Assembly: GCF_045679555.1 (NCBI RefSeq)
Contig: NC_092094.1
Span: forward strand, 34,054,430 to 34,118,429
Direction of reading: 5' to 3'
DNA length: 64,000 nt
From: Salvelinus alpinus
Lineage: Eukaryota; Chordata; Actinopteri; Salmoniformes; Salmonidae
Of this stretch, positions 22,972-46,429 are shown one piece after another (position 1 is the first letter of the stretch; each line of letters opens with the position of its first letter). Position numbers and translations under genes: made by a program. The notes beneath the pieces are model-generated. The model did no database searches. It had not been told where the DNA came from and was given only the letters and a program-made list of their open reading frames with translations.

Positions 22972-23738
22972 TCGTACATTACTTATGATTGGGTATCAGG
23001 AAACAAGGTGTTGTCTTCAGTAATCAATGTCAATCAAGACTATTGAAGTGATGTAATTGAGCGATAAGTAAGGATGATAATTCCTGCTATAAATACAATC
23101 GTTTACATTGGGGTATTGGCATTCATAAGAGGTTCATCAATGGGTCTGGACCATAGAGAATTCAGACTTAGTGAGTGGTATATTGTAATCTCCATAGATA
23201 TACCCAGTTCCATTTCAGATGCATATTTGAGCCCCAACCAACAGATGGTGCTAAGAGTCCCTCATCTTTAAATGAACTACCAGAAGTAACGTCATCTATT
23301 CATGGCCAATTAAGACCACATCAATTCACCACTCTGCCCCTGAGGTGTTTCATATGGGATGGATAGTAATGAGGCAAACCAGGGTTGGGGTGAATTTCAT
23401 TAAAATTCAAGAGAGGACCCCAAACATTTGAACAGACAGTACACTTAAGACCTAATGCAAACTGCTGACTATGTGGGTAGTTTCAGGTCTCTCAATACCA
23501 TCATGCTCTTCCCACGCAGTATGACCTACAATTGGTTTGCTGAAGTAGATTAACCATTTAGGCACTTATCAGTATTGAACAGTGTGTGATTTCAGAAGTC
23601 ACTGGTTCCTATTTATAGCAAAGCAGTATACTACTGACACCTAGTGGTGAGATTAGTAGGCTCAGTTCAGCAAAGGTGAGAATGGTTGTCACTTATCTGC
23701 ATCAAGATTAACAACACTACCAAACTAATGACTTAATA
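22972..23738. other. nrg4-lactb intergenic, nothing recognised
   Basis: The two genes converge on this interval. No gene or named repeat was seen. Confidence 0.4.
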
Positions 23739-23744
23739 TTTATT
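23739..23744 (-). terminator. lactb: Candidate lactb polyadenylation signal
   Basis: AATAAA on the minus strand about 200 nt after the lactb stop codon. A second AATAAA lies roughly 30 nt upstream (about 23771-23777). Confidence 0.55.
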
Positions 23745-23942
23745 TAATGCACACCCATGTCAAACAATGTATTTTATTACTCAACAAAACAGGCCAAAAT
23801 TTATAAAAAGCAGTATCAAATTCAAATATACAAATGCGAGCTGTTGATAAATCATTCATCCACTGAAATTGGAAAATATATTGTAGTGCATTGATACTTT
23901 GCGGTGGTTTTAACCTATATTTGTAAACAATATAAACTCTCA

Positions 23943-26236
23943 TTAGCCTCTGGCTTTGTCAAACTCGTGGGCGATTTTCAGTGCTGTGCTGTTGAGTCCC
24001 ACAGACTGCATGTTAGTGATGATGGTCACCACTATTCCCTGAGGTAGGGCTGTAGTCAGTCCTTCGGGCTGCTGGACTGTCTCGCTGGGCAAAACCAGCA
24101 GGACACTGCTGGCCCCCACGGCACCCCCTGTGTGCGAGACATAATGCCTGCGGCTCCTGCACTGGCCATACTTCTGCTCCTTCTCCACCACCAGCCAGCC
24201 CTGTGCATACAGCCCATCCTTATCCCAGGAGGCCTCTGTCTTGTCCACAGGGGCCCACAGAGCCTGGGCTGTCTCTGGTTTAAGGAAGCCAGGCAGGAGG
24301 TCTGTGCAGTCCTTTAGGTTGGCCACTTGGTAGCTGAAGAGCAGAGCATTCCCAAACAGGAGCAGGTCTCCCACAGTGGAGAGAAAGCCACCTCCTGCCC
24401 ACTTATAGGAGTTATCCACGTAAGGGCAGTTTACTATGCGTCCTTTCTTATTGAAATGATAAAACCTGCAACAACAAAAAAATTGTTTGTTTGAAAAAAA
24501 AAACTAAAAATAACCAGAACACAATAACAAAGCTGATCTTAGACGAATCGACCACTGATATGCAGTGAAGCAAAAGGAGATTGGTCACTCATTACCTTGA
24601 GCGGTTATAGATAATGGGGTCATTCTCATCTGGCACAGTGTTGAGCATGCCCAGTTCCCTGAACATCTTCATCATGTGATCCAGGAAGCGCTGGCCAGCA
24701 GCTCTCTCCACCACGGCACTGAGAAGGGTGAAGGCGTGGGTTGAGTACAAGAAGGTGGTGCCTGCAGATGACAAACCTAGTTTACTTTCACGTAAATTAA
24801 TTTGAATACACATAAGACTAATTTGATTGACAGCGATAACTCTTTCATAGCTCCTACCAGGTTTGAAAACGAGAATGTCGTCTTTGAACAGGTCCAAGGC
24901 ATGAATGACACTTTCATAGCTGTCTTTCAGGTAGTACTCTTCTTGCTCAAACTCTTTTTTCTTCTGAGCCTGTTTGTTTTCCTTGCTCTTGGTGCTGCTG
25001 TCCTCGGTCTTGGGGTTGTTTTCAGACAAGCTCTTTTCCTCTTTACCAGGCAGTTTTAAAGGTCGTTTGGCCTTCTCCCTGTCCTCCCTCACTTTCTTGT
25101 CATCCTTCTCGTAGTGCCGTATGCCACTTAGATGAGAGAGAATCAACCGTGGAGTTATTGTCACCTACATGTCAAAGAGAAAAAACATCCTCAAGAACCA
25201 CACAAAAACAAATATCTGGAAAAATTTTGGGAAAAATAGTGCTTGAGGTGAGAGGATCATGCTCGTTTGGAATGCATCTTTATTCCAACTTCTCAGAAAC
25301 TCAATTTACATCTTCTCCCTCAAACTGTTTTTGGGGGAACTCAGGGACGTATTTCTGGACAGGGGCATCGAGGTCAAGCTTCCCCTCCTCCCACAGGCGG
25401 GCTGCTGCTGCTGTAGTTAGGGGTTTACTGATGCTGGCGATCCTCAGCACTGTCTCTGGTCCACAGGGCACACGGTTCTCCAAGTCAGCATAGCCAAGTC
25501 CTGCAACATGGACATCAGTTAATTAGGAGACTGTTTGACACAGCAGCATTATGCATTGCAATAATTTGTGAACATATGAGGAGTAAGTGTATTGTGTCTA
25601 CTACAGTGAACCTAAAGGTACTGCATGACACCAACCTTCGCACCAGACTTGAGAGCCATCCACAGATACACCGACCACCAGCCCTGGAGCCCCAACCTCA
25701 TCCTGTCACACCAAGCAAAAAAGAGGCGATGGACAGAGATACAGACAGAAAATGCATGAACATGTTCTGACATGAGGTTGAGCTGCATGCGTCAACAGAA
25801 TGTCATGTTAAACATTTAATTTCAGGAGAAAAACATTCTGCATGCAAAAAACGTCAAATACCTGTACCTTTATCCGCTGAACAAGGTCTCTACTAACTTG
25901 AATGGCAGCACCATATCTTCCAGTTTGTTGGAAGTCCTCTTCACATGTGAGCTCAGCTATGTCAGTATGATATTTCAATCCCAAAGCTAAAACAATGCCC
26001 GCACCTATTCCCCCAATCCAAAACTTTGACCTTGAGTAAAACCGAGAAGTTATTAGACGTGAACGTCCGAAACATTTTCTCTGCTGCTGTTGTAACACGA
26101 CAAATGTCTGTTGTTCTAACAGCTGGGGGCACCGAGTTGGAGTCAACAAAGAGGAATAGCAGCGCGCGGTCACCGCAGAACAATCTTTACACTTGACACA
26201 AAAACGCTTGAATGGCGAGTAAAATAACCGCGACAT
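23943..26236 (-). CDS. lactb: Serine beta-lactamase-like protein LACTB, mitochondrial, complete
   Basis: A mitochondrial intermembrane-space serine protease-like protein that forms filaments in mammals and is linked to lipid metabolism and tumour suppression. Six exons were read from splice sites: 26236-25868, 25702-25636, 25500-25310, 25164-24858, 24761-24596 and 24465-23943. All introns are GT-AG and the spliced length is 1623 nt (540 aa plus stop; human 547). Residues 1-71 are basic and resemble a mitochondrial targeting sequence, with a membrane segment at about 72-88. The penicillin-binding/beta-lactamase fold has the SxxK active-site motif Ser168-Ile-Ser-Lys171 (context RIASISKPLTT) and the HTG motif at 478-480 (SHTGGAVGASS). 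Between them, exon 4 carries a highly charged Lys/Glu insert, as in human LACTB. A read-through of intron 4 stays open but breaks the homology. No defect was seen. It lies downstream of tpm1 on the same strand, as in human. Confidence 0.96.
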
Positions 26237-26420
26237 ATTTACTTTATTGTAGCCTATCGACCGACTGACATTTGCTTTACTGTAGAAAATCGCTACAATC
26301 GAATCGAGTTTGAAACATTTCCTGAGTTCCCTGCTTGCGTCAGACAGAATTAATCAATCCCCGATCCAGACAGCACTAGCCAAATGACCAATTGGGAGCT
26401 CAGATCAACAATTTCAAACG
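26237..26420 (-). promoter_or_regulatory. lactb: lactb promoter-proximal region
   Basis: Only about 185 bp separate the lactb start codon from the 3' end of a LINE remnant, so this short interval probably contains the 5' UTR and core promoter. No TATA box is obvious. Confidence 0.35.
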
Positions 26421-28130
26421 CTTCTTTTTCTTCTTCGATGAGGTTTAACGGCGTTTGGCATCCACTAGATGTTGCATTACCGCTACGTACTATACTGGAG
26501 TACAACCCCCTTATCCTTTGCTTAAAACATTATTAACCTTTATTTAACTAGGCAAGTCAGTTAAGATCAAATTCTTATTTACATTGACGGCGAACAGTGG
26601 GTTAACTGCCTTGTTCAGGGGCAGAACGACAGATTTTTACCTTGTCAGCTCGAGGATTCAATCCAGCAACCTTTCGGTTACTGGCTCAACGCTCTAACCA
26701 CTAGACTACCTACCACCACAAATTTAAAAAATAAAATACCCTTCCACCTAACACTACACACGCAAACACATTTCTTTTTAAATAAAATTGAAAATAAAAT
26801 AATAAAACATGTAAATATTAAGAATACCACCCTACTCCACTATTTAAATCTATTTAGTCCTACCTCAGGCCAACAACTTGAAAGGATGGGACACCACCAC
26901 TTAACACACCCTGTAACTCTTCTGCTGTCAAGTATCGCACACCCAAATACCTCTCTGCAGCTGCCACCACATCCTCAATTTTCGGAGACTTACGTTCCAT
27001 CCCTGCAGTACAGTTGATAACCATTGTAATGAATGCTAAAAATCCAATTTTACTGAAACATATATCACTTGTTGGCCTATCCCTCTGTACTGGTACAGAT
27101 CTACTACTCACACCACTCCTCTCAGGATCCCTCCCTCTTGACCCATCTTCCTCTACTTTCTTCACTGCCTCAGTATATGTCTTCTGCACTACTCTAACCA
27201 TGGAAACCTCAACCTGCCTCTCACACAGGATATTTCTGATCCCCAGCCCCATGGGCACCCCTACAATTAACATATACCACTACTTTCCCCAATGTTAAAC
27301 ATTCCTTTGTCTCATGCCCTTCTGCACACCTAGGAACCTCCCTCCTACACACTGCTGCCACATGCCCATAAGCTTGACACCTGTAACAACATAATGTGTT
27401 TAGCACAAAAGCTTGTACAGGATAACTTATATATACTAACATAACTTTGTCGGGAAAAGACAACATAAAAACTCAAAAGAACAGACAATGACTTCTGTTT
27501 CACCACTCATGCCACCCTGTTTGCGTGGTACCAGACGACGAGCATCACAAACACTGGGAATTTTCCCCTTCAGTTGATCAACTTTGACATTTAATGCTAC
27601 CCCAGTAATCCCTCCTTTCAATAGCCCCCTTTTCTTGGGAGCAAAACAATTCACATTTCTTGCCCCCATTCGTTTAAAGTGGAAGCAGAAACAAACAATT
27701 ATCACAAGACCACTTCTGTTAACCTCACCGATTCCACAGCACCCAACTCTGTTTTCACCCACCATGAAACCACAAATGGATCCGCCAAAAGGCAAGGGTC
27801 CACTTTTCCCCAAAACTTCACTCCTACGGTCACGGACTCATCTTTATCCTGACCCTCGGTGATGTTCTCGGCGCCCGAGGCTTGCACCACACCTGCCTCT
27901 CCTTATGACAATACTGGACTTCTCCTGACATACATCTTGTTCTTGCCTTCAAGGGACGCCATTTAACCGGCTGTCACAATCTCAGTACAATCAGCACGAA
28001 CCCCTCAGGATGTAGCGCTCAACAGTGCTTCCCACTTATAAAACAGCTGCTTCGTCTTGATGTTCCTCTTTATCGAAAGCTACTGCAACGCTTTTCCATC
28101 TCAAACAAGTGCGCTCTTCCAACTACCATC
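26421..28130 (-). mobile_element. ORF1-only non-LTR retrotransposon remnant
   Basis: A recognisable ORF1 region runs on the minus strand, with a probable start at 27962 (MASLEGKNKMYVRRSP). Protein pieces in several frames follow: VKFWGKVDPCLLADPF, RGLLKGGITGVALNVKVDQL, then a zinc-knuckle zone (CYRCQAYGHVAAVC, fitting C-x2-C-x4-H-x4-C, and a partial second knuckle CAEGHETKEC) near 27390-27300. The C-terminal part is RPTSDICFSKIGFLAF and SGGVPSFQVVGLR, ending near 26860. The 3' UTR follows directly, with no reverse transcriptase ORF. The family looks like an I/Nimb-type LINE ORF1 (from memory). A SINE is inserted in the 3' UTR. The copy is not functional. Confidence 0.7.
26531..26718 (-). mobile_element. 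HpaI-type SINE inside the LINE 3' UTR
   Basis: A complete tRNA-derived SINE read on the minus strand: head with GGTAGTCTAGTGGTTAGAGC (A box) and a GGATTGAATCC B-box region, body with GACAAGGTAAAAATCTGTCG, and the shared tail ending TTAAATAAAGGTTAATAAT. It splits the 3' UTR of the ORF1-only LINE. Confidence 0.92.
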
Positions 28131-29264
28131 CACCATCCATACCCGACTGCCTTCACTCCAGTTCCCGAGTGAAAAAAAACAGTCTCCCCTATTTCAAATG
28201 CAACAAATGCACTTCATATGCCCAGCCTATGAATGACAAAATTTGTGTTATAGAATGGAATATTTCAATTGTATCAAATTCATACAAACATTTTGATTGA
28301 ATTGAGAATTTTTTTTCTCTTAGGGGCAATTACTTGGGCACTAAATCTGCAACAATATGACAGCATACCACAACCAAACCTCAATGACACACCACACAGC
28401 CATTCACATCAAATTCTCAATACAATACCGACATCATAACTAGGATTCAGGTCTACAAAATGGCATAACATTTTTTTTATGTCCATAAAAAAAGGACCAG
28501 TAAGACAGATGGCCCCATGATTGCTTTTTCATTAGTATCCTTCCTTATCCAGATTGTTATTCATACTGATGACCATCTCTCTGAGAGGTGATGCAACAGT
28601 AGTAGTTGGTCTATGTAATTTCTTTGGCCGACAGTCCCCTTACCTTACATTCAGTTTATCACCCAGTCCCCAGGGTGACAAAGTACTCTCTCAGAGGTTA
28701 CATGCCAGCACATGGCTCCTGTCGGCACCTAGAGAGTAACAATACCCTCTGTTCTGTATGAGCTTGTTTACATTTTCACTCTTTGCAATCTCACCTGTCA
28801 TACAACTAGTTGTATTATGATGGGTCATTTATAATCCAGTGACACAGCACGTGGCCTATTACAATGCATTTAAATTAAAACTATAAAACCAAGCTTAGTA
28901 CCAAAATATAGATGCCAAATTACATAGGTAGACTAGACTATATTCTTGCATGACCTCTCTCTGGAAGTCAAACCAACACCTAGATCAGAATGAGCAGTCA
29001 ATGTAACAAGGTTGGAAGATGAACAGATTACCATTTGTTCTGGAAACACACACGAAGCTGAGGTTGACAAGGTTGATAATGCAGCACTGTATTTAAGGGG
29101 TCCACTTAATTCCTCTCAAGATGCCTTTTAAGACATCCTACAAAACACAATCAATTGGAACTTTCTAAAAATAGTGAGGATACTTTACAATATATATAAA
29201 AAACTGATTAAGGACAATAACCAAATAAAAATACTCCACTTTAGAAAATCTCAAACTGTGCCGT
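28131..29264. other. lactb-tpm1 intergenic, nothing recognised
   Basis: Apart from the repeat at its left, no gene or named element was seen in this interval. Confidence 0.4.
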
Positions 29265-29270
29265 TTTATT
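29265..29270 (-). terminator. tpm1: Candidate polyadenylation signal of the 9d tpm1 transcripts
   Basis: AATAAA on the minus strand about 1.57 kb after the stop codon of exon 9d. Other signals may be used; this is the first clear one downstream. Confidence 0.4.
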
Positions 29271-30838
29271 TATATTCACTATTTTTTACATTTCAGATGA
29301 TATACATTTTTAAAAAATAGTAAAAAGAAGTGAGGCAGACCCACATGATTCAAATCATATTTCTAGACAAGACAAAAATGTTGTTTTCGAACCATGGTTT
29401 AAACAAAAAGGAAAACAAAAAAAAAACAGGAATGCATTTAGCAAGAATGTTGCCATAGAGATTTTGTAATGAGTTTAAGGATGAAAAGAAAAACAAATAT
29501 AATTCTGGAGTGTAAGTAGATCCCTTTCTAACCACGGATTGATATAGGCAACAAACAAAAAAAATCAGTATACAAACAAAATGAATTTTGGCCTTTCCTA
29601 AAATGTCCTAGGGTTGTTCCACGAAAAGAGTGCTTTTTGCATCCCTCTGATATGTTAAGTAGAAATTGTGCACCAATATTGAATTTAAAAAGCATGTTAT
29701 ATTAAAAGGAAGTGCTTTTTAATATAAACATGGAGAATTCAATAAATCAGATTTTTTTATAGAATAAATACTTGCTAAAGTGCCAAAATCCTCTAGGAAT
29801 ATTTTACCCCACTTAACCCTAAAATGTATTTACATTTCCACCATCATTGTAAAGACCTAGTTTTGTTTCTTTGAAACTATTCCTTTCAACAACAAAAAAA
29901 TTCAAAAGAAACATTGATCATAGTCAAATTGGAAAACCGAGTGGGTCGAGCATAACACGTCAACTCTGTTACCCATAGATACAGGCTAGAAATGTTTTAA
30001 TTGCATTCAATTACCACTCCCTGTTGCACACAACAAACGTCTATTTCCTATGTCACAAGGGGATTTATGGATGATTTAAGATGAAATCGCCAACCCTGTT
30101 ACGGTCTGACCAACCCTGTTACGGTCTGACCAACCCTGTTACTTTATTTGGTACTTACTATAGTATTTTTCCCCCTCTTGAGATGGGAAAACATTGAACA
30201 TGAATGTGCTCGTCATGACAGAATGTTTAAATTAGGTGAAATCAAGAAACACTTCTCAAAAAGGTACCGAATTGGTGAAACAACCCCCTAACACAGCACC
30301 AATATACATGTGGACAGGCTAATCCAATGTATACTTACTTGAGGAAACTAAGAAATACAGAAGTCTTCAAAAACTAAAATCATGTGTTCTCCTACACTAC
30401 TAATTCTGTGCGTACGTTGAAGTTGAATTAAGTGCAACATTTTTCCACTTTGTCTTTGATTGAAATGTAAGGTATGTGCATAACCAGGGTGAAATGGGTA
30501 TGTGCCAGATTCATCCCCTTCAATCTATCAAATACAGATAAAAATAACCTTTGTAGCAAATGGCACATAATTTCACCTGATAACTTGTCAAAAACAAACT
30601 AAACTCAATGATTACAAAATGCTGACATCATTATAAAATCAGCTGGCAAAAATAGAAGTGTTTCTCATTTTGGGTTTCATTAAGGAAATGTTGTACCTTC
30701 CTTGTTGAGTTCCACTGAAAGCAGAATGGTGCAAAAGGAAAAGCATCAGTTTGTGTGTTCCTCAACATGGGCATGGGAGGGTTCATGGCATGCGAGGTGC
30801 AAATACAGAAAGCCAAAACCAGTGGGTAAACCAGGCTT
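29271..30838 (-). other. tpm1: tpm1 3' UTR (exon 9d transcripts)
   Basis: AT-rich sequence between the 9d stop and the candidate poly(A) signal, with no other features except a 20-bp tandem repeat at 30091-30142. Its extent is predicted, not proven. Confidence 0.4.
30091..30142. repeat. 20-bp tandem repeat, about 2.6 copies
   Basis: Two identical full units of CAACCCTGTTACGGTCTGAC followed by a partial third (CAACCCTGTTAC). Confidence 0.95.
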
Positions 30839-42748
<11,910 letters not shown>

Positions 42749-43050
42749 GGCTGCTTATTTTTTGTTTGGCTCCACCAAATGTTTCGAAAGAGACCCGAGG
42801 AGAGAGACTGTGCGTCTGTGCTTAACTGACCGTTGCGCTGGAGTGCAAGCTCTTCTTGAATGTGCCTTGTCAAATATGTACTGTCAAGAAGGGGAGGGGA
42901 CTAAATTCCTTTAGACATCCAATACTTTTTTGGAGACGGCATCTCGGGGTCCCTTCCCCTTGCCCTATCTTTCTTTATGGATCTACTCGGTGATTCGCTG
43001 CTCTCAGACATTTGACCATTGATATGACTATATATGGGATTTGATAGTTT
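42749..43050 (-). promoter_or_regulatory. tpm1: tpm1 promoter upstream of exon 1a
   Basis: 5' UTR and upstream flank. CTATATATGG (43028-43037, plus strand) is a CArG-like element with one mismatch to CC(A/T)6GG, about 280 bp before the start codon, consistent with serum response factor control of muscle genes (inference). Confidence 0.35.
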
Positions 43051-43260
43051 TGTCTAGAAGGGATACAGCTTTTGTCAAAGTTGACTTTTCGTAGCAGGTT
43101 TAGCAGAACTTGCGCAGCAGGTTATGAGAATTCACTTAGGTAAAAGGGTTAGGGTTAGCTAAAATGCCCAAAAAACTACGTTTGACTTCAAATTTGACAA
43201 AATGCCCAAAAAACTAAGTTTGACTTCAAATTTGACAAACGCTGTATCCCATCTAGGCAA
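43051..43260. mobile_element. Short TIR element next to the tpm1 promoter
   Basis: About 205 bp. The left arm TCTAGAAGGGATACAGC-TTTTGTCAAA is inverted on the right as TTTGACAAAC-GCTGTATCCC-ATCTAG. The interior holds two near-identical 38-bp direct repeats beginning AAATGCCCAAAAAACTA (about 43162 and 43200). No coding capacity. Confidence 0.75.
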
Positions 43261-43904
43261 GACCGATTTGATGGGCAGGAGAGCAGCCCCTTCAAGATGT
43301 AGGTTCCTATTTCTAAGGTAGTAAATACTACTGTTTGCTAAATGTACTGTTTTATAATGCTATTCTACACATTTTGTCAGGATGCTAAGAGAACATGTTG
43401 CAGTTTTAAAGCCCATTTCCTGCAATTCTACAGTGTGCCAGCATGTTGGCAGTGGGCCATACTACAGTAAGTACAATGTATTGAGATTTTTTCCCCTTAT
43501 GTCATTCTGAGATGATTTAGTATTGAATACTGTTTAATGTTTTTTTTGTCCTTTTGTCTCAGGATACTGGACCATAACTGTGCCAGTGCCCAGTGCTATC
43601 CATGGAGCTGAAATTGTCCTCTTGGGAGGTGTTGTATTAACTCAGGTCAAGTGTGCAGTCAGTGAAGAGGTACTGCTGGTGAAAGACTCAGGTCAACCAG
43701 CCCCTCGAGGCATTGTTCACAATCTGAGAGGCGTAAGATAGGAAAGAGCTGCCAGATAATGTATCAAGTAGCCTCCCTGCTAACTCTTTAAGTATTAGTT
43801 GGCTGTAGCCAGACAGCCTCCATGGGATACTGAAGTGGGATGGTATTTCAACAACCCTTTGCTCCCTTTGACAATTTACAGTAGCCATACACTGTAGTTC
43901 TAAT
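43261..43904. other. tpm1 upstream flank, nothing recognised
   Basis: No gene or repeat recognised between the two small transposons. Confidence 0.4.
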
Positions 43905-44156
43905 CAGGGGTGCAACTTTGGTTTTAGAAGTTGGGGGGACATAACATAATTTAAATTATATTTTTTTAATCCAGTCTGATAAACACTCCAAACAGCCTAC
44001 CCGATCGCTCGGAGGCGTCCGCATGGTCCTAAAGCCCCCTCCCCCCATTTTGTATCACATTCCAATGATAAAACTGTGAGGGACAAAAATGCAATTTCAG
44101 AATGTGGGGGGGGGGGGGGGGCATGTCCCCCATCCATAGTGAAAGTTGCGCTGCTG
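43905..44156. mobile_element. hAT-type MITE with intact 8-bp target duplication
   Basis: 252 bp. The left end is CAGGGGTGCAACTTT and the right end inverts to CAGCAGCGCAACTTT. GTTCTAAT occurs immediately on both sides (43897-43904 and 44157-44164), an 8-bp duplication as expected for hAT elements. The interior includes a G18 run. No transposase. Confidence 0.9.
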
Positions 44157-44164
44157 GTTCTAAT

Positions 44165-46180
44165 GTTAGAGAACTGTCACTGCTGTTCAGACTGTTCAAG
44201 ATGGATATAAGAAGAGCAATCGTAAAACACAATCTACAGGGAACGAGTTACATAAACTGGACCTGCATGGCCATATAGTACATGACAGGTTTTTAGCAAT
44301 TGTTTAAGTTTGGAAATTAACCTAAAGAAATATTGATAAATCAATGGATTGATCCGTTTGACTATCTCTCATATCATCCATCGCATTGAAGTTTAACCAT
44401 ATCAATTGAACAGATAATAATTTGCCACAATTGACAAAAAGTAGAGGCAAGCCATTCGTGAAGCACCCGAACAGCTAAAGTTGACATTGGTAAAATTAAA
44501 TGTAATTCAATTGAGTAATCCCTAATTGTTATTAGTGTGTAAATATATAACTTCTTGTAATGTAGACAGGAAGCTGAAAGAAACATAGGCTTAGACTGAG
44601 GCCTTCTTGAGTCTCTCCTTCTTATGAGGATATTTTTAGGATTGCCTTCTTCAAGCACCTGCCTTGGTCTGTAAAGTTCAACTAAGTCACTATGCCAAGT
44701 GTTCGGGCCAAACCCTATGAGATAAGCCTCTAAAATAATCCAAGTCTTTCGTATGCTGTTCACTTTGAGTTTGGGCTGTTTTTATTATCACAGCAACTGA
44801 CATACGTAGGTTGATTGCCATTCATGGGTGTGTTGTGTGCGCTGTGGTTGCAGTCAGCTATTTACATGGAGGGAGAGAGCATGAATTTGCACATCCCATA
44901 TAATGTGGTAATGAGTCAAAATCCACTTAGCCTATTGTTTTCTGGCACATTAATTTATTTTCTTTCGCGTGCAGGGTCCGACATTAAAGATGGTACACCG
45001 GGTCGAGTAAAAACATGTGTCGGCCAGTGGATCTCGTCACTCACTGGCCATGAGGGCCAGTAAGTAACTTTTCAGCGCATTTTTGCATTCCAGTTCAACT
45101 TTTGCCTGCTCTGTCACAGTTTAACATAGAGCTCCACAGTGAACGCATCATAATACTCAAAACCTAGCGGTCAAACACAGATATTGTGTTTTTTTCACAG
45201 TTCATTTTTCACATGGGGGAATTTAGAACCACTTCAAACAAGGTCTGTGTTTCATGTAGGCTTTCCTTGGTGTGATGTTTTGATAACCATGTAAATGTCT
45301 CTCAGACAAGGTGAATTTTAGCAATATATTTGGCTTTATTTAATCTCAGATTAAAAAAAGGTAACTAGCATCTAAGTAGACATCATGCAAGACTACAAAG
45401 ACTACAAGACTACAAGACATCATGCAAGACTACAAGTTCCAGCACGCCATCTTTTCTGTCAGCTAGCTAGCAGGTAGCTACCCTGATCCAAAACTAAAGA
45501 TATATTGAACATTTCAATTGACTGTTCTATATTTTATCTAACAAAAATGTTTTGGTTTATTTATGCATTTGGTCTTGTGTCTTGTACAGAATACTACCCT
45601 AGTAGCAGTCAGATATTTACAATGTGCCATGAATACTAGGCTAGTTCTTTGCCTACATGATATTAGCAACATAGGCTACCTTTATTTTAGCAGATCCTCT
45701 TCTCCTTCAGCCAGTTGAGGTCTATATTTAATCCCTATAATTCCTGCCAACTATATGAAAGAGGTGAAATCTATTTAAATTCATGGTGACAGAATTCAGG
45801 GCATCAACTAACTTGCTGACATGTTCTGTTGCAGATTCAAAGCCAGATTAACTGTTGCAGAATTTATCCATAATCATGAATGAATAAGCATATTTATTTG
45901 AAAAGAATGCACCTAGTCACCCATCAATCACAAACACCTGAACTCCAACAATTTAATTGTTTTAAATACATCTAAAATAGTAGACAAATATAGTAGACAA
46001 TGCATACATATGCCTTTCAAACATAAAATAACAAACATCTGACTTGAAAGTAAAGATACAATTATTTATTAATCAATGCCACAAACCTGGGACATCGAAG
46101 AGCACCATATCTTTCATTATAGGAATTAGACCAACACAAATAAAATGTAAAACAGCATTTTGTGATTTTTGATGGATGTG
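44165..46180. other. Intergenic, nothing firm
   Basis: No gene was recognised. A small inverted repeat GGCCAGTG/CACTGGCC lies at about 45023-45050. Short repeats of AAGACTACA and CATCATGCAAGAC lie near 45382-45440. Confidence 0.4.
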
Positions 46181-46429
46181 TTACAAATGGAGAAACAACT
46201 GGATGCGTAAGGTAGGTTTAATATAAAATACTAGCTCCAGCAGGATGAGAAACACACTTAACAGACTCAAAATAAGGAATCCATGCCTAAACGCAGCTAT
46301 ATCAACACCCTTCTTGTCCATGTTGCTGCTGTCAATTGTGAGCAGCACATTTACCACTGCATTCAGTCTGAAACCCAGAATAAGCAGAAGGACAGCATTA
46401 CACAGGTGAAAAAAAGGTAGCAAAAACAT
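46181..46429 (-). CDS. Unidentified 82-aa hydrophobic reading frame (candidate membrane protein or last exon)
   Basis: I do not recognise this frame. It has two strongly hydrophobic stretches, residues 2-18 (FLLPFFHLCNAVLLLIL) and about 50-69 (GFLILSLLSVFLILLELVFY). The hydrophilic segment between them reads TIDSSNMDKKGVDIAAFRHG. An in-frame stop lies six codons upstream of the ATG. Alternatively TCTGGGTTTCAG just before the codons LNAVV is a good acceptor, making it a terminal exon of a gene to the right whose other exons I cannot find. The segment composition is more protein-like than neighbouring frames, but chance is possible. Confidence 0.3.
   Translation of the reverse strand: MFLLPFFHLCNAVLLLILGFRLNAVVNVLLTIDSSNMDKKGVDIAAFRHGFLILSLLSVFLILLELVFYIKPTLRIQLFLHL

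Noticed and set aside
24759-24858. Continuous frame joining lactb exons 4 and 5 through the intron
   Set aside because: The intervening residues have no match in LACTB, and a GT-AG pair removes them in phase.
24802-25059. Open plus-strand frame opposite lactb
   Set aside because: Antisense of lactb exon 4 and intron 4; the hydrophobic run is the complement of a Lys/Glu-rich segment.
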